A stretch of 64,000 bases of DNA from Pseudohongiella nitratireducens (GCF_001642735.1 NZ_LWHM01000027.1:62001-126000), one strand, 5' to 3'. Numbered from the stretch's first letter, positions 9,140 to 18,613 are shown. Numbers and translations: made by a program. The notes: generated from the letters alone by a model not told the origin.

Positions 9140-11665
9140 TCATTGCCCCTGTTTCCGCTTGGTGCCAGCGGTCGCTGGCGCCTCAAGCGGATCTTCCGGC
9201 CAGGGGTGCTTGGGGTATCGGCCCCGCATATCCTTTCTGACCGCAAAGTAGCTGCTGCGCCAGAACCCTGGTAAATCCTGGGTGACCTGAACTGGCCTTC
9301 TGGCGGGAGACAATAAGTGAACGCTGAGTGGCAGGCGACCAGCCATCAGGCTGGGGTGATCATCCAGGCCAAACATTTCCTGCAGTTTTACAGCCAGCAC
9401 CGGTGTGTCATGGTTATAGTCGATTCTGATATTTGAACCGCTGGGTACTCTCATATACAGAGGCAGTAAATCATTGAGCGTTTGTTGCTGTGACCAGTCC
9501 AGTTGCTGCAAGTAAAGGGTCATCAAAGACAGTGAATTGAGCTGCTCAAATCGGCTGAGTGATGCCAGGTGTGGTAGCAGCCAGTGTCTGGCGCTTGCCT
9601 CCAGTTCGGCTTGCTGAATATCCGGCCAGTCGCCATCCAGGTGCCGGTGTGCCAGGCGCAGACGCTGTATCGTCTGAAAATCGGCATCCTGCCAGGGCAA
9701 GCCATGAATTCGGATGCCTTCCATCCAGGCATTTTGCCTGGCTTCACTATCAACCGCGTGCAGTCCCGACGAGGCGGTTCGGCTTTGTAGCGTCAGTGAG
9801 TCATTACCTGAACGATAACAGCGACTTTCTCTGGCAACAATTCGTTGCAGTCGTTCATCCCAACCAGCTGACAGCGACCAATTTGCTGTCTCCGGCTGCA
9901 GCGATGTCAGCGTTTCCGCCTCTATGCCAATGGCAAGGTAAATGCGGGCGCCTTGCAAATTTCCATTTAGCGAAGGGACGACCAGCAACTCATGTCGACT
10001 CAGGGGATGGTGAGGATCTAGTTTTACCTGATGACCCGTTGCCAGTTGAAAGATGCCAGGCTGGCGCTTAACGGCCAGCCGTTCTGGCCAGGCATGTAAT
10101 AGTAGCCGGGCAAGCCAGGCGTGGGCGCTTTTTTCATGTTGCTGAGGAGGAGATGATGGCGATGGCTTTTGGTTCAGCTGGCGCTGAAAACGAGTCTGCC
10201 ATTGCTGGAAGGTGCGTATCCATTGCCGAAGGTTGGGTTGCCTGGTATTGGCGTTTGTGTCCAGATCCAGTACTGAGCCCAGGTCCTCACTTGTCAAGCT
10301 GCCCGGTGTTTCCAGCGTAGTGACCAGTCGGCATGCCAGTTCGCTGAGCATATCTTGTTGTTGAGGGTGACTGTGGGCAGCATCCAGAGCGGTTTGCAAA
10401 ACTATTGCCAGTCGCGGTGAGGTGGGCCAGGCTGTGCAGCGATTGCCTAAGGGGGTAAGCGTGCCTTTGCCGGATAGAAGGTGTAAACGAAACAGTGCAT
10501 CTTTTGCAGATTGCATGGCGGCACTGGGTGGAGGTGTTACCCAGGACAGACTGCGGGCATCCTCAACGCCCCAGCGGCTGAGCTCGAATTGCAGGCTTTC
10601 CAGATCACTGCAGTCAATCTCCGGCGTACGGTGGGCGGCCAGCATACTTTCCTCGGGCCACAGCCGATAGCAAAACCCAGGCCCGGTGCGGGCCGCCCGA
10701 CCTTGTCGCTGATCAGCGCTGGCCTGATTGACACGTGTGGTGATCAGGCGCGTCATGCCACTGCGGGGTTGATAGTCGGCACGCCGCTCCCAGCCAGCAT
10801 CAACAACGATTGAGACACCCGGCACGGTGAGGCTGGATTCTGCCAGTGCGGTAGTCAGGATAATCCGTCGCGTATTGTCTTTATCAGGGCTTAGCACGGC
10901 TTGTTGCTGTGACAATGACAGCCGGCCATGTAAAGGCATGATGTCTATAGCGCCAGCCAGTTTGGCGAACAGAGCGCGCTCCAGCTGACGAATTTCATGC
11001 TGCCCGGGTAAGAAAACCAGCGCGTCGCCATCGTGGGCCAGGATTGCTTCCTGTATGACACGAACCTGATGTTCAGTACTGTTTTCCTGCGGGCGGGCAG
11101 AGCGGTAGTGAGTACTGACTGGATACAGTCTGCCACTGCTTTCGATAACCGGCGTGTCCGATCCCAGCACAGCCAGCAGGCTGTTGCTGTCGAGGGTTGC
11201 CGACATTATCAGAATCTGCAGATCCTCTCGCAATCCCTGTTGAACATCCAGTGACAAAGCCAGGCCGACATCAGCATCCAGGCTGCGTTCATGGAATTCA
11301 TCAAAGATAATGCCCTGGATACCTTCCAGCATGGGGTCATCCTGAAGCATGCGGGTCAGAATGCCCTGGGTGACGACCTCCAGTCGTGTTTGCGAGCTGA
11401 CCTTATGTTCGCCGCGAACGCGGTAACCGACTCGCTGGCCCAAAGGCTCATCGAGTTGTTTTGCCATATAAGTCGCAGCCAGCCGAGCGGCGACCCGCCT
11501 GGGTTCCAGCAATAGCCAGCGCTTACCTGTGGGCAGCTCCTTTAACAAAGCGAGGGGGACGCGCGTGGTTTTACCGGCACCTGGTGTGGCAATCAGCAAA
11601 CAACGGTTATGCGTCTTTAAAGCGGCATTGATATCGTCCAGGACGTCATCAACCGGGAACTGCAT
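9140..11665 (-). CDS. hrpB: ATP-dependent helicase HrpB
   Basis: DEAH-box-type RNA helicase of 841 aa, the usual HrpB length. Motif I ATPGAGKTT is at residues 26-34, motif II is DEFHERS (a DEFH variant usual in HrpB), motif III is MSATLD, and motif VI is QRQGRAARTGPG. The C-terminal HrpB-specific domain is present, with YPKHPWPEDP near the end. Cellular role in bacteria is poorly defined. It overlaps the upstream GDT1-family gene by ATGA, so the two are translationally coupled. Confidence 0.95.
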   Translation of the reverse strand: MQFPVDDVLDDINAALKTHNRCLLIATPGAGKTTRVPLALLKELPTGKRWLLLEPRRVAARLAATYMAKQLDEPLGQRVGYRVRGEHKVSSQTRLEVVTQGILTRMLQDDPMLEGIQGIIFDEFHERSLDADVGLALSLDVQQGLREDLQILIMSATLDSNSLLAVLGSDTPVIESSGRLYPVSTHYRSARPQENSTEHQVRVIQEAILAHDGDALVFLPGQHEIRQLERALFAKLAGAIDIMPLHGRLSLSQQQAVLSPDKDNTRRIILTTALAESSLTVPGVSIVVDAGWERRADYQPRSGMTRLITTRVNQASADQRQGRAARTGPGFCYRLWPEESMLAAHRTPEIDCSDLESLQFELSRWGVEDARSLSWVTPPPSAAMQSAKDALFRLHLLSGKGTLTPLGNRCTAWPTSPRLAIVLQTALDAAHSHPQQQDMLSELACRLVTTLETPGSLTSEDLGSVLDLDTNANTRQPNLRQWIRTFQQWQTRFQRQLNQKPSPSSPPQQHEKSAHAWLARLLLHAWPERLAVKRQPGIFQLATGHQVKLDPHHPLSRHELLVVPSLNGNLQGARIYLAIGIEAETLTSLQPETANWSLSAGWDERLQRIVARESRCYRSGNDSLTLQSRTASSGLHAVDSEARQNAWMEGIRIHGLPWQDADFQTIQRLRLAHRHLDGDWPDIQQAELEASARHWLLPHLASLSRFEQLNSLSLMTLYLQQLDWSQQQTLNDLLPLYMRVPSGSNIRIDYNHDTPVLAVKLQEMFGLDDHPSLMAGRLPLSVHLLSPARRPVQVTQDLPGFWRSSYFAVRKDMRGRYPKHPWPEDPLEAPATAGTKRKQGQ

Positions 11666-12240
11666 CAGAATCCCAGCTTTTCGCCGACACCAAGCAGGGT
11701 CAACAAGCCAAGGGCAACGAAGACAAGGGCCGCAACCAGGTGGATCAAGCGAACTGGTAAGCGATCAGCAAACTTGTCGCCGAGATAAATGGCGGGGATG
11801 TTGGCGATCATCATGCCCGCCGTGGTGCCAGCAATGACCCAGAGCAGCTCATCGAAACGTGCTGCCAACGCGACGGTGGCCACCTGGGTTTTATCGCCAA
11901 TTTCGGCCAGAAAAAATGCAATGATGGTAGTTAACAACACTCCGTACTGGCTGGCATCCGGTGCATCATCGTCCAGTTTGTCCGGAATCATCATCCAGGC
12001 AGCCATGGCGAAAAACGTCACCGCCAGCACCCAGCGCAAGATTTCAGGGGTAAGAAGTTCAGCAAACCACTGACCAATGAAACCGGCAAAAGCATGGTTG
12101 GCCAGCGTAGCGATCAGTATGCCCAGCATGATGGGGACAGGGCGGCGGAATTTAGCGGCCAGTAAAAAAGCCAGAAGCTGAGTCCGATCGCCCATCTCTG
12201 CCAAGGTCACCAGACCGGTAGAAATCAGAAAGGCATCCAT
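11665..12240 (-). CDS. GDT1/TMEM165 (UPF0016) family cation exporter
   Basis: Small inner-membrane protein of 191 aa with two homologous halves, each starting with the family motif E-x-G-D-(K/R)-T: AEMGDRTQLLAF near residue 14 and AEIGDKTQVATVALAARF near residue 112. Six hydrophobic segments. Family members export Mn2+ or exchange Ca2+/Mn2+ for protons; in bacteria manganese export is the documented role. The ATG at 12240 is chosen over a TTG 12 bp upstream. The stop overlaps the hrpB start. Confidence 0.88.
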   Translation of the reverse strand: MDAFLISTGLVTLAEMGDRTQLLAFLLAAKFRRPVPIMLGILIATLANHAFAGFIGQWFAELLTPEILRWVLAVTFFAMAAWMMIPDKLDDDAPDASQYGVLLTTIIAFFLAEIGDKTQVATVALAARFDELLWVIAGTTAGMMIANIPAIYLGDKFADRLPVRLIHLVAALVFVALGLLTLLGVGEKLGF

Positions 12241-12473
12241 GGCAGGCCCCAATAATCGATAGCGTTAAACATTGTCAGCAGCACATGATCAGGAAAAGAC
12301 GGCAATGATACTGAGGTCAGAGTGGCCGGGCAAGAAGCGCTAATACCAACTTGTTGATGACAGAGGAGGACATCTAATACTAAGAACATAAAACACCGAT
12401 TGATCTGCCTGTTATCAAAACCAGTATAGATGAAGGCGAGCGACTGGATTATCCGGGACTTAAGTCACGTCCT

Positions 12474-12611
12474 GTGTGGGACGTGCTAGTGATTGTCCTG
12501 CTTTTCGGTGTAACCTGTCTGGTAGCGACAGGTACCTGGATGAGTTTCCGTCGAATCCGGCAGGACACCAGGCGTATGTTCAGGAAACGCAAGGCGAGAC
12601 AGGCGTCATAG
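12474..12611 (+). CDS. Candidate small single-pass membrane protein
   Basis: The reading frame from 12384 to 12611 is open but has no ATG before the membrane segment. From GTG 12474 it encodes 45 aa: VWDVLVIVLLFGVTCLVATG, a good transmembrane helix, followed by the very basic tail FRRIRQDTRRMFRKRKARQAS. The frame upstream also reads protein-like (LPVIKTSIDEGERLDYPGLK), with AGGAGG at 12365-12370 but no standard start near it. It lies 51 bp upstream of mlaA on the same strand. It may be a real small protein with a non-canonical start, or a decayed gene. Confidence 0.4.
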   Translation: MWDVLVIVLLFGVTCLVATGTWMSFRRIRQDTRRMFRKRKARQAS

Positions 12612-12621
12612 AGAATAAACA

Positions 12622-12660
12622 CTCGCCTGCTACGTTGAAGTATAAAATTCAGGAGGCGAG
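12622..12660 (+). promoter_or_regulatory. Inverted repeat covering the mlaA ribosome binding site
   Basis: CTCGCCT (12622-12628) pairs with AGGCGAG (12654-12660), a 7-bp stem with a 25-nt loop. The 3' arm contains half of the AGGAGG ribosome binding site of mlaA, so folding would hide it. Seen directly; the regulatory role is inferred. Confidence 0.4.
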
Positions 12661-12662
12661 CA

Positions 12663-13544
12663 TTGAAAAAAAGGGAATGCAAGTATAGGTATCTGTGGCT
12701 GGCTGGTCTTCTGTTGTCTGGCACACTCTCAGCACAACCGGATGATGGGTCTGGGTCAGATATTGAAGAGTCGCAGGCAGAGGCCGTTGAGAACATTGAG
12801 CCCAATGTTGTCGGCTTTCCTGAATCTGAATCGGATAATGACTCGCCTGATGGAAGTGGCAGCCAATTTGTCGCAACAACCGATCAACTTGTCATTGCTG
12901 ACCCCCTCATGCCTTTCAACCGGGTCATGCATAAATTTAACGATGTGACTTATCGTTATGTGCTTATTCCTCTGGCTGATGCTTACGTTTCAGTTACACC
13001 TGACCCTGTTGAGCGAGGCATAGGCAATTTCTTTGACAACATCAAAACGCCGATCTATCTGATCAATCATTTGCTTCGCGGTGACATTAAAGGTGCCGGG
13101 CGTGATATCGGCAGATTTGCTATTAACACCACGATAGGCGTTGCCGGCTTCGGTGATCCAGCCACAAACTGGTTTGAGATAGAAGAGGATTTGGCACGGG
13201 CCGGTGATACGATGGCAGGCTATGGTGTGGGTTATGGTTTCTATCTGGTGCTGCCATTCATAGGCCCCAGTAATGCGCGCAGCGGGGTCGGGATGTTCAT
13301 TGATGGTCAGCTCAACCCAATTCAGTATCTGATGGATAGTCCCGAAGACACCGGGGTACGTATTTTTGATAATTTCCAGGAGTACGGCCCTACGATCATG
13401 TCTTACACCGATTTACGTGAAGAGAGTGAAGACTTGTATTTGTTCATGAGAAACCTGCATGTGCAGGGACTATTGCGTGATCAGCAGTATCCTGAGCAGC
13501 CATCAAAAGCGAGCACGGAAGGGGCTGCGAATGTCGAACAGTGA
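12663..13544 (+). CDS. mlaA: MlaA (VacJ) family outer-membrane lipid asymmetry protein
   Basis: 293 aa. The MlaA core is clear: DPLMPFNRVMHKFNDVTYRY, then NFFDNIKTPIYLINHLLRG, RFAINTTIGVAGFGDPATNW and GYGFYLVLPFIGPSNARSG. MlaA removes misplaced phospholipids from the outer leaflet of the outer membrane. The start is a TTG with AGGAGG 6 bp before it. The signal sequence (WLAGLLLSGTLSAQ) lacks the lipobox cysteine that anchors classical MlaA, so this copy may be a soluble or porin-associated form. Its end overlaps the RND gene by 14 bp, a common pairing. Confidence 0.9.
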   Translation: MKKRECKYRYLWLAGLLLSGTLSAQPDDGSGSDIEESQAEAVENIEPNVVGFPESESDNDSPDGSGSQFVATTDQLVIADPLMPFNRVMHKFNDVTYRYVLIPLADAYVSVTPDPVERGIGNFFDNIKTPIYLINHLLRGDIKGAGRDIGRFAINTTIGVAGFGDPATNWFEIEEDLARAGDTMAGYGVGYGFYLVLPFIGPSNARSGVGMFIDGQLNPIQYLMDSPEDTGVRIFDNFQEYGPTIMSYTDLREESEDLYLFMRNLHVQGLLRDQQYPEQPSKASTEGAANVEQ

Positions 13545-15960
13545 AAGTGATGCACCGAAGGGCTTTCTGACTTCAGCGATACATGCGTTACTCAGATTCC
13601 CTTTGGCAGTGCTGGCAGTCTTTCTGCTGATTGTTGGTGCGTTGGGATGGCAGGCGCAGAACTTTCAGATTGACGCTTCACCCGATACATTACTGACACG
13701 AGATAACCCGCTGTACGTCCAAACCCAGCAGGTTAATCAACAGTATGCCCCCCAGGAATTTTTGCTGGTGACCTACCAGCCAGATAGCGCAAATCTGTTT
13801 TCGCAAAGCACATTAAATGATGTTGCAGCGATCAGTGATGCCATTGAGCAGCTCGATCGGGTCAACTCTGTCCGCTCGATTCTCAACGTACCCATCTTTA
13901 CCGAGAATACTTCCATAGACGGGCTGAGAGGTTCATTGAGTGATCTCACCATCGCCGGAGGTGATTTCGATCAGGCAACGTTACAGGAGGCCTTCACCGA
14001 TCATCCGGTATACACCAATTTGCTGGTGAACTCGGCAATGGATGCCACAGCCATGCAGGTGCTGTTTCAATCCAATCCCGAATTGCAATCACTTAATGAG
14101 GATATCACTGCGCTGAACGCCCAGCGAATGGCGCAGGATGGGCTTAGCGAGAGCGAACAGTCTGAACTGAAACGACTGGAGTCACAGCGCGAGCCGTTGC
14201 TGCAAGAGTTGTCTCAACAACGTCAGCAGGAAGTTGAAGCGATTCGGGAAATTTTAGAGCCCTACCAGGCACGTGCACAGTTGCACATGGGTGGTGTCCA
14301 TGTGCTGGCCTATCAGCTGATTGACATCATCAGCAGCGACCTGGTCGTCTTCGGTAGCGCAATTGCTGCGATGATTTGCCTGTTGTTATTTATTCTTTTC
14401 CGCAGCTTTCGCTGGGTAACAATTCCAGTACTCTGTTGTATTTGCAGTGTCTTGCCAACCATGGGGCTGTTTGCATTGCTGGATATTAAAGCCACGGTGA
14501 TTTCATCAAACTTTATCGCATTGCAATTGATCCTGACCCTGGCCATTGTCATACACTTGATCGTGGACTACCGGGAATTGTCCTCAGCTGACAGCAGTAA
14601 AAAACATCAAAAGCTGATAGAAGAAACATTACGAAGAAAAATCGGACCCTGTTTTTTTGCCGGTATCACAACTTCAGTCGGGTTTGGATCTTTGATTTTC
14701 AGTGGGATCCAGCCGGTCATCAGTTTCGGTTGGATGATGATTATCGCCATGTTTTTCTCAATCATGGTAAGCCTGATTCTGTTTCCAGTGCTGGTTACCT
14801 TAATACCTTCAGACAAGCAGCGCGATGATATTGGCTTGTTGAAAAGTGTTGTTAATGGTTTTCAGAGACTGACGAAACGCTGCGCTCCCCTGGTTATTTT
14901 AGGCAGTGTCGCCGCTGTGATCGCAGGTGGGCTTGGTGCCATGCGGCTAAGTGCAGAGAATAGCTTTATCAACTATTTTGCTGAAGATACGCAGATTCAT
15001 CAGGAGCTTGCCTATATTGATCAGGCATTTGGTGGTTCTACGCCGATGGATATTGTCTACCCTTTGCCCGACAAACCGGATAATCCGGATCTGATTATGA
15101 CGGCCGAATCTGTGTTGAAGCTGCAACAGATACAGGCGGTGCTGGCAGATTATGAGGCAACAGGTCGCATTCTTTCTCCGGTTAATCTTACGGATTTGGC
15201 AAGAGAAGTGAATAACGGACAACCGCTGACAGAATATGAGCTGACAGCTGTTTACTGGATGATGGATGAAAATTTCAGAGAGGATCTGATTGGTTCATTC
15301 TTTAGCGAAGAGCGTCAGGAAGTGCGGTTCAATGTCTGGATAGAAGACCTGACACCAGGCCTGGACAGAGAAGCGTTTTTGGCGGATATGCAACAGGAAC
15401 TGGCTGCTATTGATGTACCTCGGGACAGTTATCAATTAAGCAACTTGTTTGTGTTATATCAGGACATTATGTCGCGACTGGCTGACAGTCAGGTCATGAC
15501 ACTGGGTATTGTCTATGTGGTGCTGACGCTGACTTTCCTGGTCTTGTTTCAGTCTTTCAAAGTCGCGCTGATAGCCATTGTGCCAAATATCATTTCAACG
15601 GCGCTGATCTTTGGTGTCATGGGCTGGCTGGGGATACCGCTGGACTTAATGAGTGTAACAATCGCTGCGATTGTCATGGGTATCGCGGTTGACGACACTA
15701 TCCACTTTGTACATCGTTACCTGGAAGAGCGAAAAAACCAGCCAGCAAATCAAGCGATTGATAATAGCTACCGTTCCGTTGGTATGGCTGTGTTATACAC
15801 ATCAATTCTTGTTGCTGGTGGCTTTTCCATGCTTGCATTTTCAGACTTTGTACCGAGTATGACGTTTGGTCTGTTAACCGCACTGGCTATGCTGGTTGCA
15901 TTGCTGGCGGATTTGACCATCCTTCCCTGGTTACTGACCCGGTACATCCGCAGCAAATAA
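13531..15960 (+). CDS. RND-superfamily (MMPL/HpnN-like) exporter
   Basis: About 809 aa with 12 hydrophobic segments in two repeats: one helix near residue 20, a large periplasmic loop, five helices around 280-430 (SSDLVVFGSAIAAMICLLLF, TVISSNFIALQLILTLAIVI), then the same plan in the second half (LAAIVMGIAVDDTIHFVHRY is replaced here by VTIAAIVMGIAVDDTIHFVH). The motif GIAVDDTIHF is a hallmark of this RND group. Residues 190-250 form a charged helical stretch. The ATG at 13531 is preferred; the frame is open 72 bp further upstream inside mlaA. With MlaA it likely moves lipids or hydrophobic compounds between the membranes; the substrate is unknown. Confidence 0.85.
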   Translation: MSNSESDAPKGFLTSAIHALLRFPLAVLAVFLLIVGALGWQAQNFQIDASPDTLLTRDNPLYVQTQQVNQQYAPQEFLLVTYQPDSANLFSQSTLNDVAAISDAIEQLDRVNSVRSILNVPIFTENTSIDGLRGSLSDLTIAGGDFDQATLQEAFTDHPVYTNLLVNSAMDATAMQVLFQSNPELQSLNEDITALNAQRMAQDGLSESEQSELKRLESQREPLLQELSQQRQQEVEAIREILEPYQARAQLHMGGVHVLAYQLIDIISSDLVVFGSAIAAMICLLLFILFRSFRWVTIPVLCCICSVLPTMGLFALLDIKATVISSNFIALQLILTLAIVIHLIVDYRELSSADSSKKHQKLIEETLRRKIGPCFFAGITTSVGFGSLIFSGIQPVISFGWMMIIAMFFSIMVSLILFPVLVTLIPSDKQRDDIGLLKSVVNGFQRLTKRCAPLVILGSVAAVIAGGLGAMRLSAENSFINYFAEDTQIHQELAYIDQAFGGSTPMDIVYPLPDKPDNPDLIMTAESVLKLQQIQAVLADYEATGRILSPVNLTDLAREVNNGQPLTEYELTAVYWMMDENFREDLIGSFFSEERQEVRFNVWIEDLTPGLDREAFLADMQQELAAIDVPRDSYQLSNLFVLYQDIMSRLADSQVMTLGIVYVVLTLTFLVLFQSFKVALIAIVPNIISTALIFGVMGWLGIPLDLMSVTIAAIVMGIAVDDTIHFVHRYLEERKNQPANQAIDNSYRSVGMAVLYTSILVAGGFSMLAFSDFVPSMTFGLLTALAMLVALLADLTILPWLLTRYIRSK

Positions 15961-15984
15961 TGCTGCGGATTTTGCCGGTTCAAC

Positions 15985-16140
15985 TTACTGAGTGATTTCT
16001 TCAGTAGCATCTTCAGCTGCACGAGACATATCTGCAGCAGCCTCGTCAATATCCTCTCCCATTTGTTCTGCAGGACCGTCGTTACATGCTCCCAGCACCA
16101 ACATCAGGCTGAATAAACTCAGTATTGTCATCGATTTCAT
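15985..16140 (-). CDS. Small outer-membrane-type lipoprotein
   Basis: 51 aa starting at 16140 with GGAGAG 6-8 bp upstream. MKSMTILSLFSLMLVLGAC is a lipoprotein signal with lipobox LGAC, followed by Asn-Asp, then a short acidic helix (MGEDIDEAAADMSRAAEDATEE). The mature part is only about 33 residues, like entericidin or other tiny envelope lipoproteins, but I do not recognise a specific family. A longer in-frame start at 16179 exists but lacks a ribosome binding site. Confidence 0.7.
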   Translation of the reverse strand: MKSMTILSLFSLMLVLGACNDGPAEQMGEDIDEAAADMSRAAEDATEEITQ

Positions 16141-16472
16141 CACAACTCTCCTTAGTGATTGAATTTTGGCCTTGCGCATCTATCTAAACGTATCCTGGAC
16201 TCAGTGTCCAGTGACATTCTTGATAGTTCCTAAGGCTCTACCCTTGATAACGAGCGCGACACTCATCTATTCCAAACAACAAACAGCGTATAATGGGATA
16301 TGGCCTGAAGCTTGCAGCTGTGCACCAGTATACAGCAGGGGTAATTGCTGCCGGACTTTTCTAAAGGGAAGAGTTGTTTGTGCTCCCGGGCGGATTATGG
16401 GGACATATAACAGCCAATTAGCTACATATTACTGAAAATTACAGTGATTTTGGTGCACTTCATGGGGGAGGT
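16141..16472. other. Intergenic region upstream of nasR
   Basis: 332 bp that should hold promoters for the small lipoprotein (minus) and nasR (plus). I see no ORF with coding character and no sure sigma-70 or sigma-54 promoter here. Confidence 0.4.
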
Positions 16473-17750
16473 ATGCCTGATATACTGCACAATAATCGCG
16501 CGGTAGAGTTTCTTATCGCATCGAAACGGTGCGAAATTCAAGGATTAAGGGACTTTAACGTTATTAGCGGATTGATATCCGTTATCGGCGATCTCGTACA
16601 TTCATTGCAGCGAGAGAGAGGTGCCAGTAACTTATTTGTTGGCAGTCAGGGCAGTGACTACCAGGCGGAACTGATCGCAATCAGGGAAGAGTCTGACCAG
16701 AAGCGATCGGTGCTGGAGCACAGTCTGGATCAAAGTATACCTGCCATCCAGGGGATGGGGGCGTCTTCTGCGGTGCTTTTCAGCCGCCTTTCTCTTGCCA
16801 TACAGGCCATGGAAGAAATTCACACGTTACGGACGCAAACCTGGCAATGTGCCTGGGATGGTCAGGCCCTGACCCAGGCTTATAGTGCAATAATCAGCTC
16901 GCTGTTAGCGGTCGTTTTTGAGGCTGCTGACATTGCTCGCGATCCAAAACTCACAGAGATTCTGGTCGGTCTGTTTAATCTGATGCAGGGGAAGGAGTTG
17001 GCGGGTCAGGAAAGAGCGGCGGGTTCACTCGCCTTTGCCAGTGGCATGGCGCCGGTTGAAATCAAATCCAGAATTGAACATCTTATCGATTATCAGGAAA
17101 CCTGTTTTTCGACCTATCTCCAACATGTTGATCAGCAGGCAGTAGCCGTCTGGCGTGCATTAGAGTCTTCACCATGTTGCCTGCAGATAGCAGCCTTGCG
17201 AGATCATCTTTGTGGAACAGCCAAAGGTCGTTTGACCGGTGAGGATCTGGCGCGGCAATGGTTCACGGTACAAAGTGAAAAGCAGGATAAGATCAGGGAG
17301 CTGGAAATAGCATGTTATGAAGCCCTGTCAATGCAATGCCAACTGAGACTTGAAGAGGCTGAGAATCGTCTGTCAGCCAATGAAGATGCTGTTCAGCATT
17401 TTATGTCGTTGAACGAAGAAGAACCTACCAGCTCGATTGAAACGTTTTCGCTGCTCCGGACACCGGTTAACAATAATGTAACATCTCCAGGCCAATCCCG
17501 TACTTTGATGGATCTTGTGCAGTACCAATCCAAACGCTTACAGGAAGTAGAGCAATCACTGGATTTGGCCAGAACCGCTCTGGAAGAACGTAAGATAATG
17601 GAACGGGCCAAATATATTTTAATGAAACATCGTGGATTGGAAGAAGATGAAGCGTATCAGCTGATGAGGCAGACGGCGATGAATCAAAGCCGCCGGTTAA
17701 TTGATGTGGCGCGTTCTCTCATCGAAATGTCAGTTTTATGGAAGGGGTAG
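16473..17750 (+). CDS. nasR: Nitrate-responsive antiterminator NasR (NIT domain + ANTAR)
   Basis: 425 aa. The N-terminal two thirds is an all-helical nitrate/nitrite-sensing (NIT) domain, with the signature VHSLQRERGASNLFVGSQG near residues 42-60 and LFNLMQGKELAGQERAAGS near 170. The last ~60 residues (TALEERKIMERAKYILMKHR, then DEAYQLMRQTAMNQSRRLID) are an ANTAR RNA-binding domain. In Klebsiella NasR, nitrate binding frees ANTAR to bind a two-hairpin leader RNA and prevent termination. Candidate RNA targets are the leaders of nrtA (21112-21216) and nirB (21542-21662). GGGGGAGGT lies directly before the ATG. Confidence 0.93.
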   Translation: MPDILHNNRAVEFLIASKRCEIQGLRDFNVISGLISVIGDLVHSLQRERGASNLFVGSQGSDYQAELIAIREESDQKRSVLEHSLDQSIPAIQGMGASSAVLFSRLSLAIQAMEEIHTLRTQTWQCAWDGQALTQAYSAIISSLLAVVFEAADIARDPKLTEILVGLFNLMQGKELAGQERAAGSLAFASGMAPVEIKSRIEHLIDYQETCFSTYLQHVDQQAVAVWRALESSPCCLQIAALRDHLCGTAKGRLTGEDLARQWFTVQSEKQDKIRELEIACYEALSMQCQLRLEEAENRLSANEDAVQHFMSLNEEEPTSSIETFSLLRTPVNNNVTSPGQSRTLMDLVQYQSKRLQEVEQSLDLARTALEERKIMERAKYILMKHRGLEEDEAYQLMRQTAMNQSRRLIDVARSLIEMSVLWKG

Positions 17751-17771
17751 AAATGAAGAGGGCAGGCTCTC

Positions 17772-17807
17772 AAAAAGCGCTGCTGCCGGTACCATTTTCA
17801 GCAGCGC
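17772..17807 (-). terminator. Intrinsic terminator after nrtC
   Basis: On the minus strand GCGCTGCTG pairs with CAGCAGCGC (arms 17799-17807 and 17777-17785), 9 bp, followed by TTTTTG. It ends the nrtABC operon and may also stop nasR read-through from the other side. Confidence 0.85.
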
Positions 17808-17833
17808 CTGATTAGTATTAATGCGTCTTAGTA

Positions 17834-18613
17834 TTAATGGGTCCCACCATACAGGAATCGCAGGACATCATTTCGATAGCCAATGTAAGCCGTATCATCA
17901 GCCAATGCCAAGCGGTCACGGGGTCTTTCCAGATTGACTTCCAGTAACTCCCCGATGGAAGCTTCTGGTCCGACAGTCAGCATAACGATTTTATCAGACA
18001 GCAACACGGCCTCGTCGACATCGTGCGTAATCATAATGACGGTATTATTGAGTGAACTGTGAATACGCATCAACTCATCCTGTAAGTGTGCGCGGGTTAA
18101 TGCATCCAGAGCACCAAACGGTTCGTCCATTAGTAGCACTTTGGGTTCCATCGAAAGACCGCGAGCAATACCAACGCGTTGCTTCATGCCCCCAGAAATT
18201 TCATGAGGCAGTTTATCTTTTGCGTGTGTCATGCTGACCAGGTCCAGGTTGTGTTCAACCCAGCCTTTGACTTCTGATGCCGGGCGACGCCCTTTGAAGA
18301 CCTGTTTAACAGCCAGCTCCACATTTTCGTAGACAGTCAGCCAGGGTAATAACGCGTGATTTTGAAAGACAACAGCGCGATCAGGGTTGGGCGAATCTAC
18401 CTGACGACCCTCCAGAATGACACCACCTTCTGTTGCCTGGTGCAGGCCGGCAATAATGTTCAGGATAGTGGATTTACCACAACCGGAGTGTCCTATCAGC
18501 GATACGAAATCACCTTTATTGACTTTCAGGTTTACATTGCTGAGCGCTTTGAATGGGACATTATTGGTGTTGAATTCGATGCCAACATTGCTCAGTTCAA
18601 GATAACACTGCAT
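17834..18613 (-). CDS. nrtC: Nitrate ABC transporter ATP-binding protein
   Basis: ABC ATPase of 259 aa in the NrtC/NrtD/SsuB/TauB group. Walker A GHSGCGKST near residue 42, Q-loop FQNHALLPWLTVYENV, signature SGGMKQRVGIARGL near 140, Walker B VLLMDEPFGALD near 160, and the switch histidine MITHDVDEA. It has only the ATPase domain; the NrtA-like regulatory extension found in cyanobacterial NrtC is absent, so the name follows the role rather than that architecture. Third gene of the nrtABC operon, ending at a terminator; GGAG precedes the start. Confidence 0.9.
   Translation of the reverse strand: MQCYLELSNVGIEFNTNNVPFKALSNVNLKVNKGDFVSLIGHSGCGKSTILNIIAGLHQATEGGVILEGRQVDSPNPDRAVVFQNHALLPWLTVYENVELAVKQVFKGRRPASEVKGWVEHNLDLVSMTHAKDKLPHEISGGMKQRVGIARGLSMEPKVLLMDEPFGALDALTRAHLQDELMRIHSSLNNTVIMITHDVDEAVLLSDKIVMLTVGPEASIGELLEVNLERPRDRLALADDTAYIGYRNDVLRFLYGGTH

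Noticed and set aside
12241-12420. Manganese (yybP-ykoY) riboswitch before the GDT1-family gene
   Set aside because: The conserved loop sequences of that riboswitch class were not found on the minus strand.
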